From contig QKWP01000636.1 in the NCBI GenBank assembly GCA_003550325.1, forward strand, positions 59,624-123,623: a DNA stretch of 64,000 nucleotides, read 5' to 3'. The position numbers and the translations under genes were made by a program. Below are positions 34,931 to 45,179 of the stretch, piece after piece. Below the pieces are notes generated by a model. The model was not told the DNA's origin and did not search any database. It worked only from the letters and a program-made list of their open reading frames with translations. The DNA comes from Gigaspora rosea (lineage: Eukaryota; Glomeromycota; Glomeromycetes; Diversisporales; Gigasporaceae). The stretch's first letter is position 1; each line of letters begins with the position of its first letter.

Positions 34931-35800
34931 ATTGGAAAAGCTGAATGATAGATAGTCATTAAAAATGACGAAAAGATGAGAGTCATAACATAATAATTAT
35001 GATTTATTACGATATCGTAATTGATAGCTACGTTTATTGTAAGGGACAGTATAGTTGCACGTACAGATTTTACATTGTCATAATTGATAGCTACGTTTAT
35101 TGTGAGGGACATATAGTTGCACAGATTTGAGACTCGTGTATCGTATATCAATATACGAATTGAATCATTTTATTATTAATAAAAAAATAAAATAAAAATA
35201 TTTTGATAATTCGTATTACATTTTTAAAAAAAAAAAAAAAAAAAACTACGGCATATTGTAGTAGCAGGTCTTGATCGCATTCTATTAAACTAACCCACCC
35301 AAGTTAACTCCAACTATTTAACAAGCGAAAACCTGTAAAAAAAAGTGTTAGCTTTCAGTTTGAAAAAAGAAACTCAAACCCAAATTCTACTTCGATAACT
35401 TTTTTTTTTGACTGAGTCAAACCTCTACATAAATTTGATAGCTTATTTTAGTTAAATGTTTGCTTATTAATAAATATCAGATATGTATAAATAAATTAAT
35501 TAGCGATAAATATATTGAATAAAATGAATACCGTATTAAGAGATTATATACTTTAAATAATAAATTTTTACCCACTATATTTCTATATTTAAATATTTAA
35601 GTATGTTTTACTATGTTTATTTAATTTTTACTACTTCTTAAAAGTGAGAAATGGGTTTTGGGTTGGAGAAATGGGTTTACTTATGGTTTGTTGTTTTTTT
35701 TAGGTGGGGAAATAAATTTGACGCGGAATTTTTTTAATTTTATCCAATCAACATGTGACTTTTTGCAGATCAGTAGACTAATTTTAAGGTCTAATTCTGC
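34931..35800. other. Right part of the CATATG element, no genes
   Basis: Contains an imperfect direct repeat (GATAGCTACGTTTATTGT twice, about 35025 and 35087), a 20-A run at 35228 and AT-rich sequence. The small minus-strand frame over the direct repeat is a by-product. Confidence 0.5.
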
Positions 35801-36877
35801 AGATCGGCGCATATGTAAAGTTAATATACTTTAGTAGTTTTATATAATTCTTCATATTCAAGTGCAAAAGTTTGAGATATATTAGAAATTTCTAATATAT
35901 TTTGAATACAACTCATTAATGGCATATGATATAAGAAATACTCAGTATTATTATGATCCAATACTTTAGTTTTATATATGACAAATTAGATTTCATATTT
36001 CATAAATAGTTTTCCTTGTTTAATATTTTTTGGTAATGGAGATTTGGAATAATTTGAATACTTATTAAAGAATGAAATAATCGCATTTCTAGCTGCATTA
36101 CTTATTTTATATTTTGTAACCAAAACTATTAAATTAGTGTAAACTTCACTAGGAAATATATCATAATTTTTGATTTTCATTATTAGATGAATTATTTTAC
36201 ATATCTTTGATATAATCTGCACTAACGAAATATCATCAGATAATTCATAATATCCTTGCAAAGTATTTCAAATTCATTAAGAATATTAATATTAAAATCA
36301 ACTTCAAAATTTTTGAATATGTGTTATCCTCTAATTCAAAAAATATATCTGCTAAATTCTTAGACAAATTATCATTATTAGATAAATTTGCAATATTATT
36401 CTCTAAATTAATATTTTGCACAGGATTGCTTAAGTTAATATCTTTAAATAAAATTTTTTTAGAGGTTTTAGAGGAATATCCAATATCTAATTGGTTTTTA
36501 TTAATATTATTCTGAGGCAATTCATCAAAAAGTAAAGATTTGTGAAAACTCTCAGTACTTTTGACAAAAGCTGGAACATCTTCAACAGTACTAAGACACA
36601 AGGATATATATTTACTCAATCCATTTCATGATGAAAAAGTACGATTGCAGATAGAATATTTGAAGCTAGACATTTTACAAGATTAGGATTATATTTAATA
36701 TTTAAAGGGAAATAATAGAATTTTATTCTAAAATTATAATAATTTCAATTTGATTTAAAATTTTAAGGATATTTAGAAATAAAATTTTTTACGAAGAAAA
36801 TAAAGAAGTTTTTAATCATATTTATATCTTTCTGAAAGTATAGAAATTCTGTTTATATTTTAGAATGAATCTATTTG

Positions 36878-37188
36878 TCGCCATTAGTGACAGTCACCAG
36901 AGTTTGATCGACCAATTAGATCAAAGGATCATGTGTAATGTGAAAAATACAAAAACTTTTGATTTTTTTAAAAAATCACTTTTAACTTAAAATTTTGTCT
37001 AAGAAACTACTTTTTTTTATGCAAAAAAAAAATTCTTTGCAAAATTTTACTATATACAAAGCTATACCCGAACCCTAACTATAGCTTTAACCCTGACCCT
37101 AACGATAGTAAGTTTTGACGCTTTGTTTTGTTTTGATTGAATGTTACACAATCTAATTGGTCGATCATGCTCCGGTGACAACCACATT
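36878..37188. mobile_element. CCCTAA-core MITE, copy 4
   Basis: Ends include GTGACAGTCACCAGAGTTTGATCGACCAAT and, reversed, GTTGTCACCGGAGC..GATCGACCAAT (quoted in parts). The interior has AAAGGATCATGTGTAATG, AAAATTTTGTCTAAGAAAC, AAAAAAATTCTTTGC and CCCTAACTATAG, CCCTGACCCTAACG. Ends differ from the other subtypes while the core is shared. Confidence 0.7.
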
Positions 37189-37408
37189 TTTTCTATATTT
37201 TAAATTAAACTAAAGTATTTAATTTATTATATTAGCATTTATTGAAAATTATGTTTTATAAAAATATTTCAAAATGATGTGAGATAATTCAAAATAATTA
37301 AAATTTATGTATAAGTTCAATAAATATTTAATTTAAATTATTTAATTTGTTATGATATACTTTAATTAATTTTGAAATTATATAAAAAAATTAAAAATTT
37401 ATTAATTT

Positions 37409-38071
37409 GTGATCCGCCTAAGAACCAGTAAAAAAACATAGTAAATAGTGGGGATATGTTTACTATGTATTTTTTGCTTTTTTTGGAATCTGGAGTTTCT
37501 CAAAGGACAAACCGATTTTCTACTAAGGGCAGTGTCATTAATCACCTGATTATTTTTTATCAGAGACCTACCCCCCTCCCTCTTCCTTAATATATAAATA
37601 GTCAGGTTCTTATATATAATTTTAACTTTTTTTAGCCCCCTCCCCCTAAAAAATCACCTGATTTTTGTTACTCCCCTAAGTAAACATAACATCTCTTTTG
37701 CATTAAGTAAAAATTGTAGAGGAGAAAATTCTGGTCATAATAGCAGTTAAATCATTAAAATCAGCCCAGTGAATCGTGAGAAATGAACATTTTTGTCTTC
37801 ACGATTATATGTTTACTTTTTTGTTTACACCATATAGTCGCAAAGACAAAAATGCCTATATCTCGTGATCTACTGGGCCGATTTTAATGATTTAACTGCT
37901 ATTATGGCCGAAATTTTCTCCTCTACAATTTTTATTTAATTTAAAGAGATTTTTCTTAGTAGAAAAATCGGTTTGTCCTTTGGGAAACTCCAGATTCTGA
38001 AAAAGGCAAAAAACAATAGTAAATTTCCCCACGATTTACTATGTTATTTCACTGGTTCTTAGGCGGATCAC
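37409..38071. mobile_element. GTGATCCGCCTAAGAACC foldback element
   Basis: Long inverted repeat over almost the whole element. Ends GTGATCCGCCTAAGAACCAG match on both sides, and inner blocks include GGACAAACCGATTTT, TTGTAGAGGAGAAAA and AATCATTAAAATCAGCCCAG. Centre near 37815. The left arm is interrupted by a Tourist-like MITE (37527-37676), so the foldback is older than that MITE. Confidence 0.85.
37527..37676. mobile_element. Tourist-like MITE family T1, copy 3
   Basis: GGGCAGTGTCATTAATCACC start and TTTGTTACTCCCC end, with TAA on both sides (37524-37526, 37677-37679). Nested in the left arm of the foldback element. Confidence 0.85.
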
Positions 38072-38579
38072 GAATTAAATATATATTATTTAAATTATTT
38101 AATTCATTATGATAATATTAAATACTTTGTAATTTCTCAAAAAATTTGAAATAATTAAAATTTATCAAATTTCATTTATTTAATTTTCATAGCATATCTG
38201 CGAATATATGTGCGATTATTAAACATTTATTAGAAAAATTAATGCAATTAATTAATTCTACATAGTATTAGCAGAGAAGTTGTTGCCCACATTATGGCAT
38301 ATAAAACAATGAGAGAAGAATACTAAGATTAAGCATAGCCCACTGATTGAATGAACTTAACTAGTACAATTTTGGCATTCTGGAATAAATTATAAAACGC
38401 TTTGTAATTTTTCAAAATAATTAAAAGTTATCAAATTTTATTTATTTAATTTTCACAGCATATTTGTGAATTTATGTACAATTATTAAACATTTATTAAA
38501 TTTTTTTAAGTAAAATTAATGTGATTAATTAATTTTACTCTATATAGTATTACCAAAAAAGTCGTTGGTCACGTTATGG

Positions 38580-38832
38580 CAGTGTTGTCACTTGGACGTT
38601 TTTGGACATTTTGGACATTTTTTCAAATTAAAATTACTTAAAATTTTATTAAGATAATCTATTTTAATTTCTTCACCAATGAGTCTAGCACCTAAAAAAA
38701 ATATATAATTATATATTTTTTTTAAATTACTTTATTGATTAGTTAAACATAGGACATAGGCTTGAACGATTTTGGACAATCTTGGACATTGGACAAAAAA
38801 TATAGTATGGACACGTCCAAGTGACAACACTG
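38580..38832. mobile_element. CAGTGTTGTCACTTGG hAT-like MITE, copy 1
   Basis: Perfect inverted ends CAGTGTTGTCACTTGGACGT, flanked by an exact 8-bp duplication CGTTATGG (38572-38579 and 38833-38840). An 8-bp duplication and CA-start ends are typical of hAT. The interior repeats TTTTGGACATTTTGGACAT. An intact empty site is visible in a neighbouring repeat copy (CACATTATGGCATATAAA near 38290). Confidence 0.88.
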
Positions 38833-39814
38833 CGTTATGGCATATGAAACTACGAGAAATGAATACTAAGATTAAGTGTGGGTATATTTGCAGATTGGGG
38901 TGATGTAGGTTGACCCATCCTTTTAAATACTTATTGATTAAACCCTGATTCCAATTACCGAATGATTGAACAATTAAACCTGTAATTTGTATTGTTGTTT
39001 TATCTTAAATTATTAAGTGACTTAATGATCTGAGTTTTTTTTTTTAAACTGTGATTGTGAACATAATTCAAGATCCGATTTCTATCATTATTCAAAAATT
39101 ACAGACATCGTTAAGTGACTTAAAGATTGATTTTAATTTTGCATAGCATATCTAACAGGTGACCTGTTAGGTAACTCGTCGGGTGACCTGGTGGTGCTAT
39201 TTTTTTAACTGACCCATTTCACCCGAGTGGTAGAGTGAAGATTTTTAGATAGACAATTTACTAAGCATAGCCCACTAATCAAATAAACTTAACTAGCACA
39301 AATTTGGCATTTTGGAAAAGTTATCAAATTTCTGAAATACAAACAATTTTGAAAATGAAAATCCTTATTAAATTTTGCCATAAATAGTAAACAATAAATA
39401 GTTTTTATATAAATCGAAAACTTTCATCAACTTTCAATTTGTTACAATATACTTTAATTAATTTTGAAATATTTTAAAATTATGCAAAATTATTAGAAAT
39501 GTATTAAATCAATTATTTTTTAAAGTATTCAATTCATTACAATAAATTTTGTTTATTAAAGCTAAAAATTAGAATAAAATAATATGTGAATATATGGTTC
39601 TCATAATTGTTCTAATATTTTTTATCTAAAGAACATAGGAATAAGTAAGTTGTTTTATATAAATCTATATCAAATTTTATATTGAAAGAACACTACTAAA
39701 TTATTCTTAATAATATAATTATGCTTTTTGCAAATATTTAAAAGTTTTTACAAGATTTCACAAGATTTCGCAGGATTTCACAAAATTTTGCAATTTTAGC
39801 CAAGAAACCAGGTA

Positions 39815-39890
39815 GTCAAACTGATCAAGGTAGTCAAACTGATCAAGATGATCAAACTGATCAAGGTAGCAATAAGATCAACTGCTGAAG
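39815..39890 (+). repeat. 18-bp tandem repeat, TCAAACTGATCAAG
   Basis: Three copies of GGTAGTCAAACTGATCAA (one with GATGAT). In one frame it reads PGSQTDQGSQTDQDDQTDQG, so it might be an exon remnant following TTTTGCAATTTTAG, but nothing around it supports a gene. Confidence 0.6.
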
Positions 39891-40129
39891 AGAAGCCATA
39901 GTGAAAAGATTTATTTATATATTATATATATATTAATTATATTTTAAATTAAATATACATTTTTAATCAATATATACAGTGACTAAATAATTTGTAATTT
40001 CTCAAAAAAATGCGAAATAATTAAAATTTGTAATAATATATATAGTTTTTTTCACAGCAAATATAAAATTAATATAACACAAAATCCAGTTCAAGTAACT
40101 CTGTATAATTGATTAAAAAAAATTTGCAC

Positions 40130-40315
40130 AATTATTAAACATTTATTAAATTTTTTTTAAAAAATTATTAAACATTTATTAAATTTTTTTTAAAAAATAA
40201 TTAAATATTTATTAAAAAATTATTAAACATTTATTAAATTTTTTTAAAAAATAATTAAATATTTATTAAAAAAATTATTAAACATTTATTAAATTTTTTT
40301 AAAAAATTAGTGTGA
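40130..40315. repeat. AATTATTAAACATTTATTAAA short tandem repeat
   Basis: About five imperfect copies of a 30-55 bp unit with ATTAAACATTTATTAAATTT. A local expansion of a word that occurs once in the related blocks near 38220 and 38480. Confidence 0.75.
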
Positions 40316-40391
40316 TTTTTTACTCTACATAGTATTAGTAGCGAAATCATTGGTTACATAATAGCATATAAAATCATAAGCAAAGATTAAG

Positions 40392-40670
40392 CACAGCCTG
40401 CTAACTTATAGCAAGTGATCATCACTGCATAATTTTAAATTTTTAATAAAGATTTAGAGTTAGGGTCAGGTAGAGTTTGGGTTAAAAGAATTTGTTTATA
40501 TATAAAATTTAAAGCTAAGAACTTTTACTTATTGCCCAAAGACTTGTTATTATAGTAAAATATTTCGCTATTAAAGATTTTTTGAATTTTTTCTTATTGT
40601 TTTGATTATATGAAATCCTGCAATTTGATTGACTAAACATATGAGCGATGATGATCACCTATGGTAATAT
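40392..40670. mobile_element. CCCTAA-core MITE, copy 5 (reversed)
   Basis: Left end TTATAGCAAGTGATCATCACT, right end GATGATGATCACCTATGGT. The interior is reversed relative to copy 1 (TTAGGGTCAGG near 40450). Diverged and without the A-run block. Confidence 0.5.
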
Positions 40671-40689
40671 TAAATTTTACCATAAAAGT

Positions 40690-41388
40690 AAACAATAGAT
40701 TATTAATAAACATAGTTTTCTTACAACTTTTATCAACTTTTGCAATACTCTCACAATCGCTAAAGCTTTGAAAAAATTTTTTATTTATTATTACAAAAAT
40801 TTCCAAAAATTTGTACTTTTTTAATATTTAGCTACTTTATTTTTAATTATTTTTCAAATTTTATAAATACAACCAACTTTATATTAGTTTTTTTGTTCGA
40901 CTAATTTTTCTTTTAAGTTTTTTTTTTATTTTTCAAATTATATTAGATAAATAATTCTATACAATATACTATATAACTTATAATTATAAATTTCTTAATT
41001 AATATATATGTAGTTGCTAATACTATGAATAGCAAACTGGCAATTTGCTAGCATATATATTAATTGTAGCAGATTATAATGAAATCCAGATTAAAATAAA
41101 ATTATAGTATAAAATTTTAAAAACTAAGGTTTTTTTAAGTGCATTTTTTAGGGTTAGGGGTTTAGGGTTAGAGTACGTTTTAAAGAAAATTATAATAAAC
41201 AAATATTAGTAGGTTTTAGAAGGCTAGTAGGTTTAGTAAAAAATGTAGATTTCATTTTAAATTATGATTTGCAACATTTATTACTTTTTAATATAGTATT
41301 TATATTTTTAGATGTCTAGAGCAAATGAATTGCTTTATTATAAATCAATTCTTCATTAAAAATTTTTTTCAATTATTATAAAACGCAC
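40690..41388. other. AT-rich DNA; telomere-like TTAGGG cluster at 41149-41173
   Basis: TTTAGGGTTAGGGGTTTAGG and TTAGAG near 41150, followed by GTTTTAGAAGGC. Probably the core of another degenerate CCCTAA MITE, but its ends could not be fixed. The rest is AT-rich without genes. Confidence 0.4.
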
Positions 41389-42287
41389 TTATGGTGTTTT
41401 ACTACCATAGGTAAAACAGATTTGCAAATCCCTGTAACAAAAACAAAAAAATAAATTTTTACGAAACAAAATAAATTTTAATTACTTTAAGGTTAGGGTA
41501 AGGTCTGGGATTTTATCAGGGTATTAGTATATACAAAATTTAGCAAGGAATTTTTTTATTAGAACCCCAAAGATAGTGTTACCAGGTAAATTGTATCCTT
41601 TCGATAGGTTTACATGAAAATAGATAATTTTAGATGATAAGGCAACTCACCAGAGGCATGACGATGGTGATTTGACAATTATTTAGTTTATTAAACGATA
41701 TTATTCAAGGTAATTTATTCAATGTATTATGTAGGAAATATTACAATCCCATAGGATAGTTTCTAATTAACGTGAATTCTCAGTACTTTTATAGCTTATT
41801 CTATCTTAATGAACTTAAGGGGCTTAGAGAAGATTAATTTATACATCATTAAAAGAATCAGGGCGAAGCTATTATACATCAAGGGGCTTATAATAATAAT
41901 TAAGATAAGTTTCTTCTATCGAAGTCTTTGCTTCACTTATCTTCAAGATCTTCTTGCTTGATTTTCATTTGTTCTTTTCAGAATTCTACTTCGGATTTCA
42001 CATTGGTTATCATTCCTATTATTCAGCAGGTAAGCCTCATATAATAGTCGATCTGGAATTCTGATGGTCGATCTGCTTAATGTCATGAGTTTATTGCGCC
42101 AATTTTGTCGATCTATTATTTAGCTCGTGACAATAGTTTCATAAGCAAAATTTTGCGATATGAACGTTTTTTTAAAAAAAATAAACAAAAAAAAACGAAA
42201 TTTTTTGTTACACCTGATCTTAAATTTTGATTGGCTATTCTAATAGTTTTGTGTAACATGATGTAAAACACCATAGGTGCGTTTTAG
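41389..42287. mobile_element. CCCTAA-core MITE, AACGCACCTATGGTG type, copy 2 (split)
   Basis: Ends TAAAACGCACTTATGGTGTT and, reversed, TAAAACGCACCTATGGTGTT. Contains reversed TTAGGGTAAGG and, right of the insertion, TACACCTGATCTTAAATTTT. Split at 41576 by a solo LTR. Compare the intact relative at 8471-8820. Confidence 0.8.
41577..42132. mobile_element. Solo LTR
   Basis: Begins TGTTACCAGGTAAATTG and ends TTTAGCTCGTGACA, i.e. TG..CA ends, with ATAG on both sides (41573-41576, 42133-42136). The flanking MITE sequence is continuous once this 556-bp block is removed, matching the layout of the relative at 8471-8820. No internal coding, primer-binding or polypurine sequence, so only one LTR remains. 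The retrotransposon family is unknown. Confidence 0.75.
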
Positions 42288-42374
42288 TAAAACTCATTTT
42301 TTTAACATTAATATTTAGAAAATTTCTAAATTTACACACATGTTTATACACGGGTATTATTAATTTGTAAATTC

Positions 42375-42535
42375 AAACATGGCAATTAATGAACAAATTA
42401 AACCCTTTGCTTATAATTAGGGTAAGTGTGAGGTTTGGGACTGGGACGAGGCATAGTTTATACCAAAATTTTGCAAGGAATTTTTTTTGTTAGAAGCCAA
42501 AAGGTGGTCATAATCGAAATTTTGAGAAATAACAA
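42375..42535. mobile_element. CCCTAA-core MITE fragment
   Basis: Contains TTAGGGTAAGTGTGAGGTTTGG, TACCAAAATTTTGCAAGGAA and AGAAGCCAAAAGGTGGTCAT-like blocks in the reversed order of the family core (quoted in parts). Ends not identified. Confidence 0.5.
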
Positions 42536-42821
42536 TACCCCTTGTGTACACACTAGTGTACAAATAGTAATTCTCTAATATTTAATTTCAAGTGATTCTT
42601 TACAAGAATTTATTGTATTGTATAAAAGATATTCTCGTTGCAAATAAAAAAGTTTAATACTAAACAAAATTTTTTGAATCGATTTATACTGAAATTGTCC
42701 AAAAAAGGGGATCCGTTAAAGCCAATTACCCAAAAATTTCGCCTACACGTGATTATTGTCCAATAAATGATCGCAATTTGGTGTAACGTAACACGATAAA
42801 CAAGCATCTGAAAATTATATC

Positions 42822-42831
42822 AAAAAAAAAA
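42822..42831 (-). terminator. Possible RNA polymerase III terminator
   Basis: Ten A residues on the plus strand are ten T residues on the minus strand, about 10 bp after the 3' end of the tRNA-like sequence. T-runs terminate RNA polymerase III, but such runs are common in this AT-rich window. Confidence 0.35.
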
Positions 42832-42840
42832 GCAATCAAC

Positions 42841-42931
42841 ACACTCATCGAGTATTGAACTCGCGACGCCCCGCTCGGGATGGTAGGAAACCCGTTAAGG
42901 ATGATGCCTGCAGACCCAATACGCTATGAAC
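42841..42931 (-). tRNA. tRNA-like sequence (tRNA pseudogene or SINE head)
   Basis: This GC-richer island reads on the minus strand with an A-box-like TAGCGTATTGGG and, about 55 bp later, a B-box-like GAGTTCAATACTC forming a T-arm (GCGAG/CTCGA stem, TTCAATA loop). A possible acceptor stem CCGTTCA/TGAGTGT pairs at six of seven positions. A D-arm stem (GCG/TGC) can be drawn, but I could not draw a convincing anticodon arm, so the anticodon is unassigned. It is either a degenerate tRNA (perhaps with a long variable arm or intron) or a SINE-type tRNA-derived head. A T-run follows. Confidence 0.35.
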
Positions 42932-43374
42932 GGATGAAACTAATTTCTATTTCTTTTTTATTTATTTAACTCCTTAAAACTAATACCAGATTGTCCAATT
43001 AAATTTCCACATGCGTATCACGTTTAAAGACTATAATCTCCAATGTTTTTAACTGCTGGTAATTCCACTTGCTGAATGAAATGAATAACGCGAACGAAAT
43101 AATTTGAGGGTATTATGTAATGGTAAGTAAGTATATATGTTCTTGGTTCGTATGCTTGTTTTGCTGATTTTAATTCCACTGGTTATTTATCCATACTCAC
43201 AAGCTGAATGAAATGAACAACGCGAACGAAATGACTTGAGTGATATTGTGCAATGATAAATAAACATTTATATTCTTGTTTATGAACTCGTTTTGCTAGT
43301 TATGAACGAAGTGACTTGAAGGAATTATGTAATGGAAAGTAATTATTTATGTTCTTGGTTCGTGTATCTGTTTT

Positions 43375-43813
43375 AAGGGTTGGACCCGTTCAAAAAAAAC
43401 CTTACTCGGGTTAACCGTCGGTTAGATTTCTTGGTTATCCGGGTATATCCGGGTTATCCGGGTTATCCGGATAAACAAATAGGATCACGGATAATGTGTA
43501 ACCCATGCTTGTTTAATTAATTTAATCAGAGTTGGATCACTGTTATGCAATTAATCTAGCTTTTGGACATATATCGGCCAAAGTGATTTACGCCAATTAA
43601 TTATAATTTTATTTTCAAAGAATCTAAAAGTTATTTCTACTTGGTTCATGTTCTTTTATTTTGAAAAGTACAATTTCCTTGTTCATTCGTCTATGATATT
43701 GTTTTACCTGGTTAATCTACCCGGATAGGTTTACCCGGATAACAAATATCTTAACGGATATCCGTTGTGTCCGCGGGTTACCCGAATAGCCTTTACCCGG
43801 GTCCAACCCTTAA
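43375..43813. mobile_element. AAGGGTTGGACCCG hAT-like MITE in array B
   Basis: Inverted ends AAGGGTTGGACCCG..CGGGTCCAACCCTT with TCTGTTTT (8 bp) on each side (43367-43374, 43814-43821). Removing it restores the array B unit (TATCTGTTTTGCTTATTTTA). The interior has repeated GGTTATCCGGGTT/AACCCGGATAA words near both ends, making a GC-richer stem. Confidence 0.85.
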
Positions 43814-44937
43814 TCTGTTTTGCTTATTTTAATTTCACTGATTATTGATCTATATCCATGAGCTGAATGAGATGGATAACGCGAACAAAATGACTTGAGA
43901 GGTATTATTATGTAATGATTAGCATATATGTTCTTGGATTGTTGACTTGTTTTTTTGTTTAATTCCACCAATGAAATAAATTACGCGAACGAAATGGCAT
44001 GAGGAGAATTATGTAATAGCAAGCAGTATTTATGTTCTTGGTTTTCTTGGTTGTGAACGTTTTGTTGATTTTAAATCCACTTATTAATGATCTTTATATC
44101 CACAAGCTGAATGAAATGGATAACGCGAACAAAATGACTTGAGATATTATGTAATGGTTAGTAAGTATATGTGTTGGCTTGTGAACTTATTTTTTATTTG
44201 ATTCCACCGATTACAGAACGAAATGAATAACGCGAGCGAAATGACTTGAAATCTTATGTAAAGATAGATAATAATTATGTTCTTAGTATGTGAGCTTAGT
44301 TTGCTGATTTAAACCCACTGATTAATGAACTTATATTGGCAAGCTGAATGAAATGATTTGAGAGGTATTATGTAATATTAAGTATATGTGTCTTTGGTTT
44401 GCGAACTTGTTTTTTTTTTTTGATAATTCCACTGATTAAACATCTTTACACCACAAGTTGAATGAAATGAATAACGCGAATGAAATGACTTCAAGGATAT
44501 TATGTAATACTCTTGGCTTGTGTACTTGATTTGCTGATTTAATTCCACCGGTTAAAGATCTTTATATCCACAGGCTGAACGAGATAAATAACGCGAATAA
44601 ATAATAAGTATTTATGCTCATGATTTGGTGAACTCATTTTTTTTATTTAATTACACTGATTAAAGATCTTTATGCTCTTGATTAATGAACTTGTTTTGCC
44701 ACAAGCTGAATGAATGAATAAGCGAATGAAATAACTTGAAGGGTAAGCAAGCATTTATGCTCAGTTTAATGAGCTTGTTTTGCTGATTCAATTTCACCGA
44801 TTAATGATCTTTATTCTTATTAGCTGAATGAAAAGAATAATCTGAATGGAATGATTTGAAGGGTACTATATAATTTATATTGTTTTATGAACTTGTGCTG
44901 ATTTTAATTCTACTGATTTCTGATCTTTATATTTGTA

Positions 44938-45067
44938 TCGTGCTTGAAGTTGACACCTGCTGAAGTTGTAACTTCGGATATCTGAAGTCACACTTGACTG
45001 AAATTAACCCTGAAATTAAATCATTTGGCACGCGTTAGCTAGTAATTTTAGTTAACTTTAGGCACGA
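44938..45067. mobile_element. Small TCGTGC-end TIR element in array B
   Basis: Ends TCGTGCTTGAAGTTGAC and (reversed) TCGTGCCTAAAGTTAAC. Flanks TATTTGTA and CATTTGCA are alike at six of eight positions and lie between array words CTTTATA and AGCTGAATGA. 130 bp, non-coding. Confidence 0.6.
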
Positions 45068-45179
45068 CATTTGCAAGCTGAATGAAATGAATAACACGAA
45101 TAAAAAAAAAGATCTGAAATGTATTGTATAGTATAAAGAGTAATTTTAATTTTGCTAGTTAATAAATAATTTTATATGG

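Larger units (their letters stand above)
34024..35809. mobile_element. CATATG-flanked TIR element containing repeat array A
   Basis: Ends GGTGGATCTGCGGATCA and (reversed) CGCCGATCTGCAGA, with CATATG on both outer sides (34018-34023, 35810-35815). The left end is followed by a second direct copy of itself near 34079 (GGTGGATCTGCAGATCA). The interior lacks a transposase and contains array A (34270-34930). It sits inside the Plavaka pseudogene, whose protein is readable up to about 35835 and again from about 33935. Confidence 0.65.
31242..36673 (-). pseudogene. Plavaka-type transposase (CACTA superfamily), decayed
   Basis: Read on the minus strand. The start at 36673 gives a C2H2-like finger remnant (MSSFKYSICNRTFSS, stop, NGLSKYISLC). 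Acidic/Asn-rich sequence follows, then ELSDDISLVQIISKICK and SPLPKNIKQGKLFMK (36261-35986), then VLDHNNTEYFLYHMPLMSCI (about 35930). After an inserted 1.8 kb element come IILYSNATNCDSLGKSQLHP, GNILTWRSNKPDTKQLLGYL, FCLTYKSTRFKHPCHFCL and MHHLDLGLFNYQITFIYDLL. Then LDKLDNRLANIPRFPELKIF, LIRKYSTLNGFSTETYKSLH and a C-terminus FKSDKNPYYYGCPRLKLT..NEYLVNKNIF. Order and motifs match fungal Plavaka elements. Stops include TGA at 36628-36626, 32754-32752 and 31409-31407. An Asp expected in YSDAT is Asn here (inference from family memory). Several introns and frameshifts. No CACTA ends were found. Confidence 0.8.
38100..40400. repeat. Diverged repeated unit with ATAGTATTA..TTATGGCATAT block
   Basis: Blocks near 38200-38400, 38460-38900 and 40080-40400 share AATTATTAAACATTTATTA, a TTTACTCTACATAGTATTA block, GTTGGTCACGTTATGGCATA-like sequence and ACTAAGATTAAGCA. 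A partial copy is at 39265-39330. Unit length is about 300-450 bp. No coding potential. The second copy holds the hAT-like MITE at 38580. Confidence 0.55.
43060..45110 (+). repeat. Array B: exon/intron-like minisatellite, ~13 units
   Basis: About 13 units of roughly 115-135 bp. Consensus order: GCTGAATGAAATGAATAACG, CGAACGAAATGACTTGAG, GGTATTATGTAATG, then GTAAGTAAGTATATATG, TTCTTGGTTCGTGAACTTG, TTTTGCTGATTTTAATTCCA and CTGATTAATGATCTTTATAT, CCACAAG, back to GCTGAATGA. The GTAATG/GTAAGTAAG junction is donor-like, TGCTGATTTT resembles a branch site, and CCACAAG could be an acceptor. Units start near 43071, 43203, 43862, 44106, 44343, 44457, 44573, 44706, 44822 and 45074, with partial ones between. 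Two TIR elements are nested within it. Confidence 0.8.

Noticed and set aside
34873..35151. Minus-strand 92-codon frame with repeated LTINVAINYD
   Set aside because: Caused by a direct DNA repeat inside the CATATG element; no independent support.
43060..45110. Protein-coding tandem repeat gene
   Set aside because: Unit length is not a multiple of three and frames are closed by stops; no long open frame crosses units.
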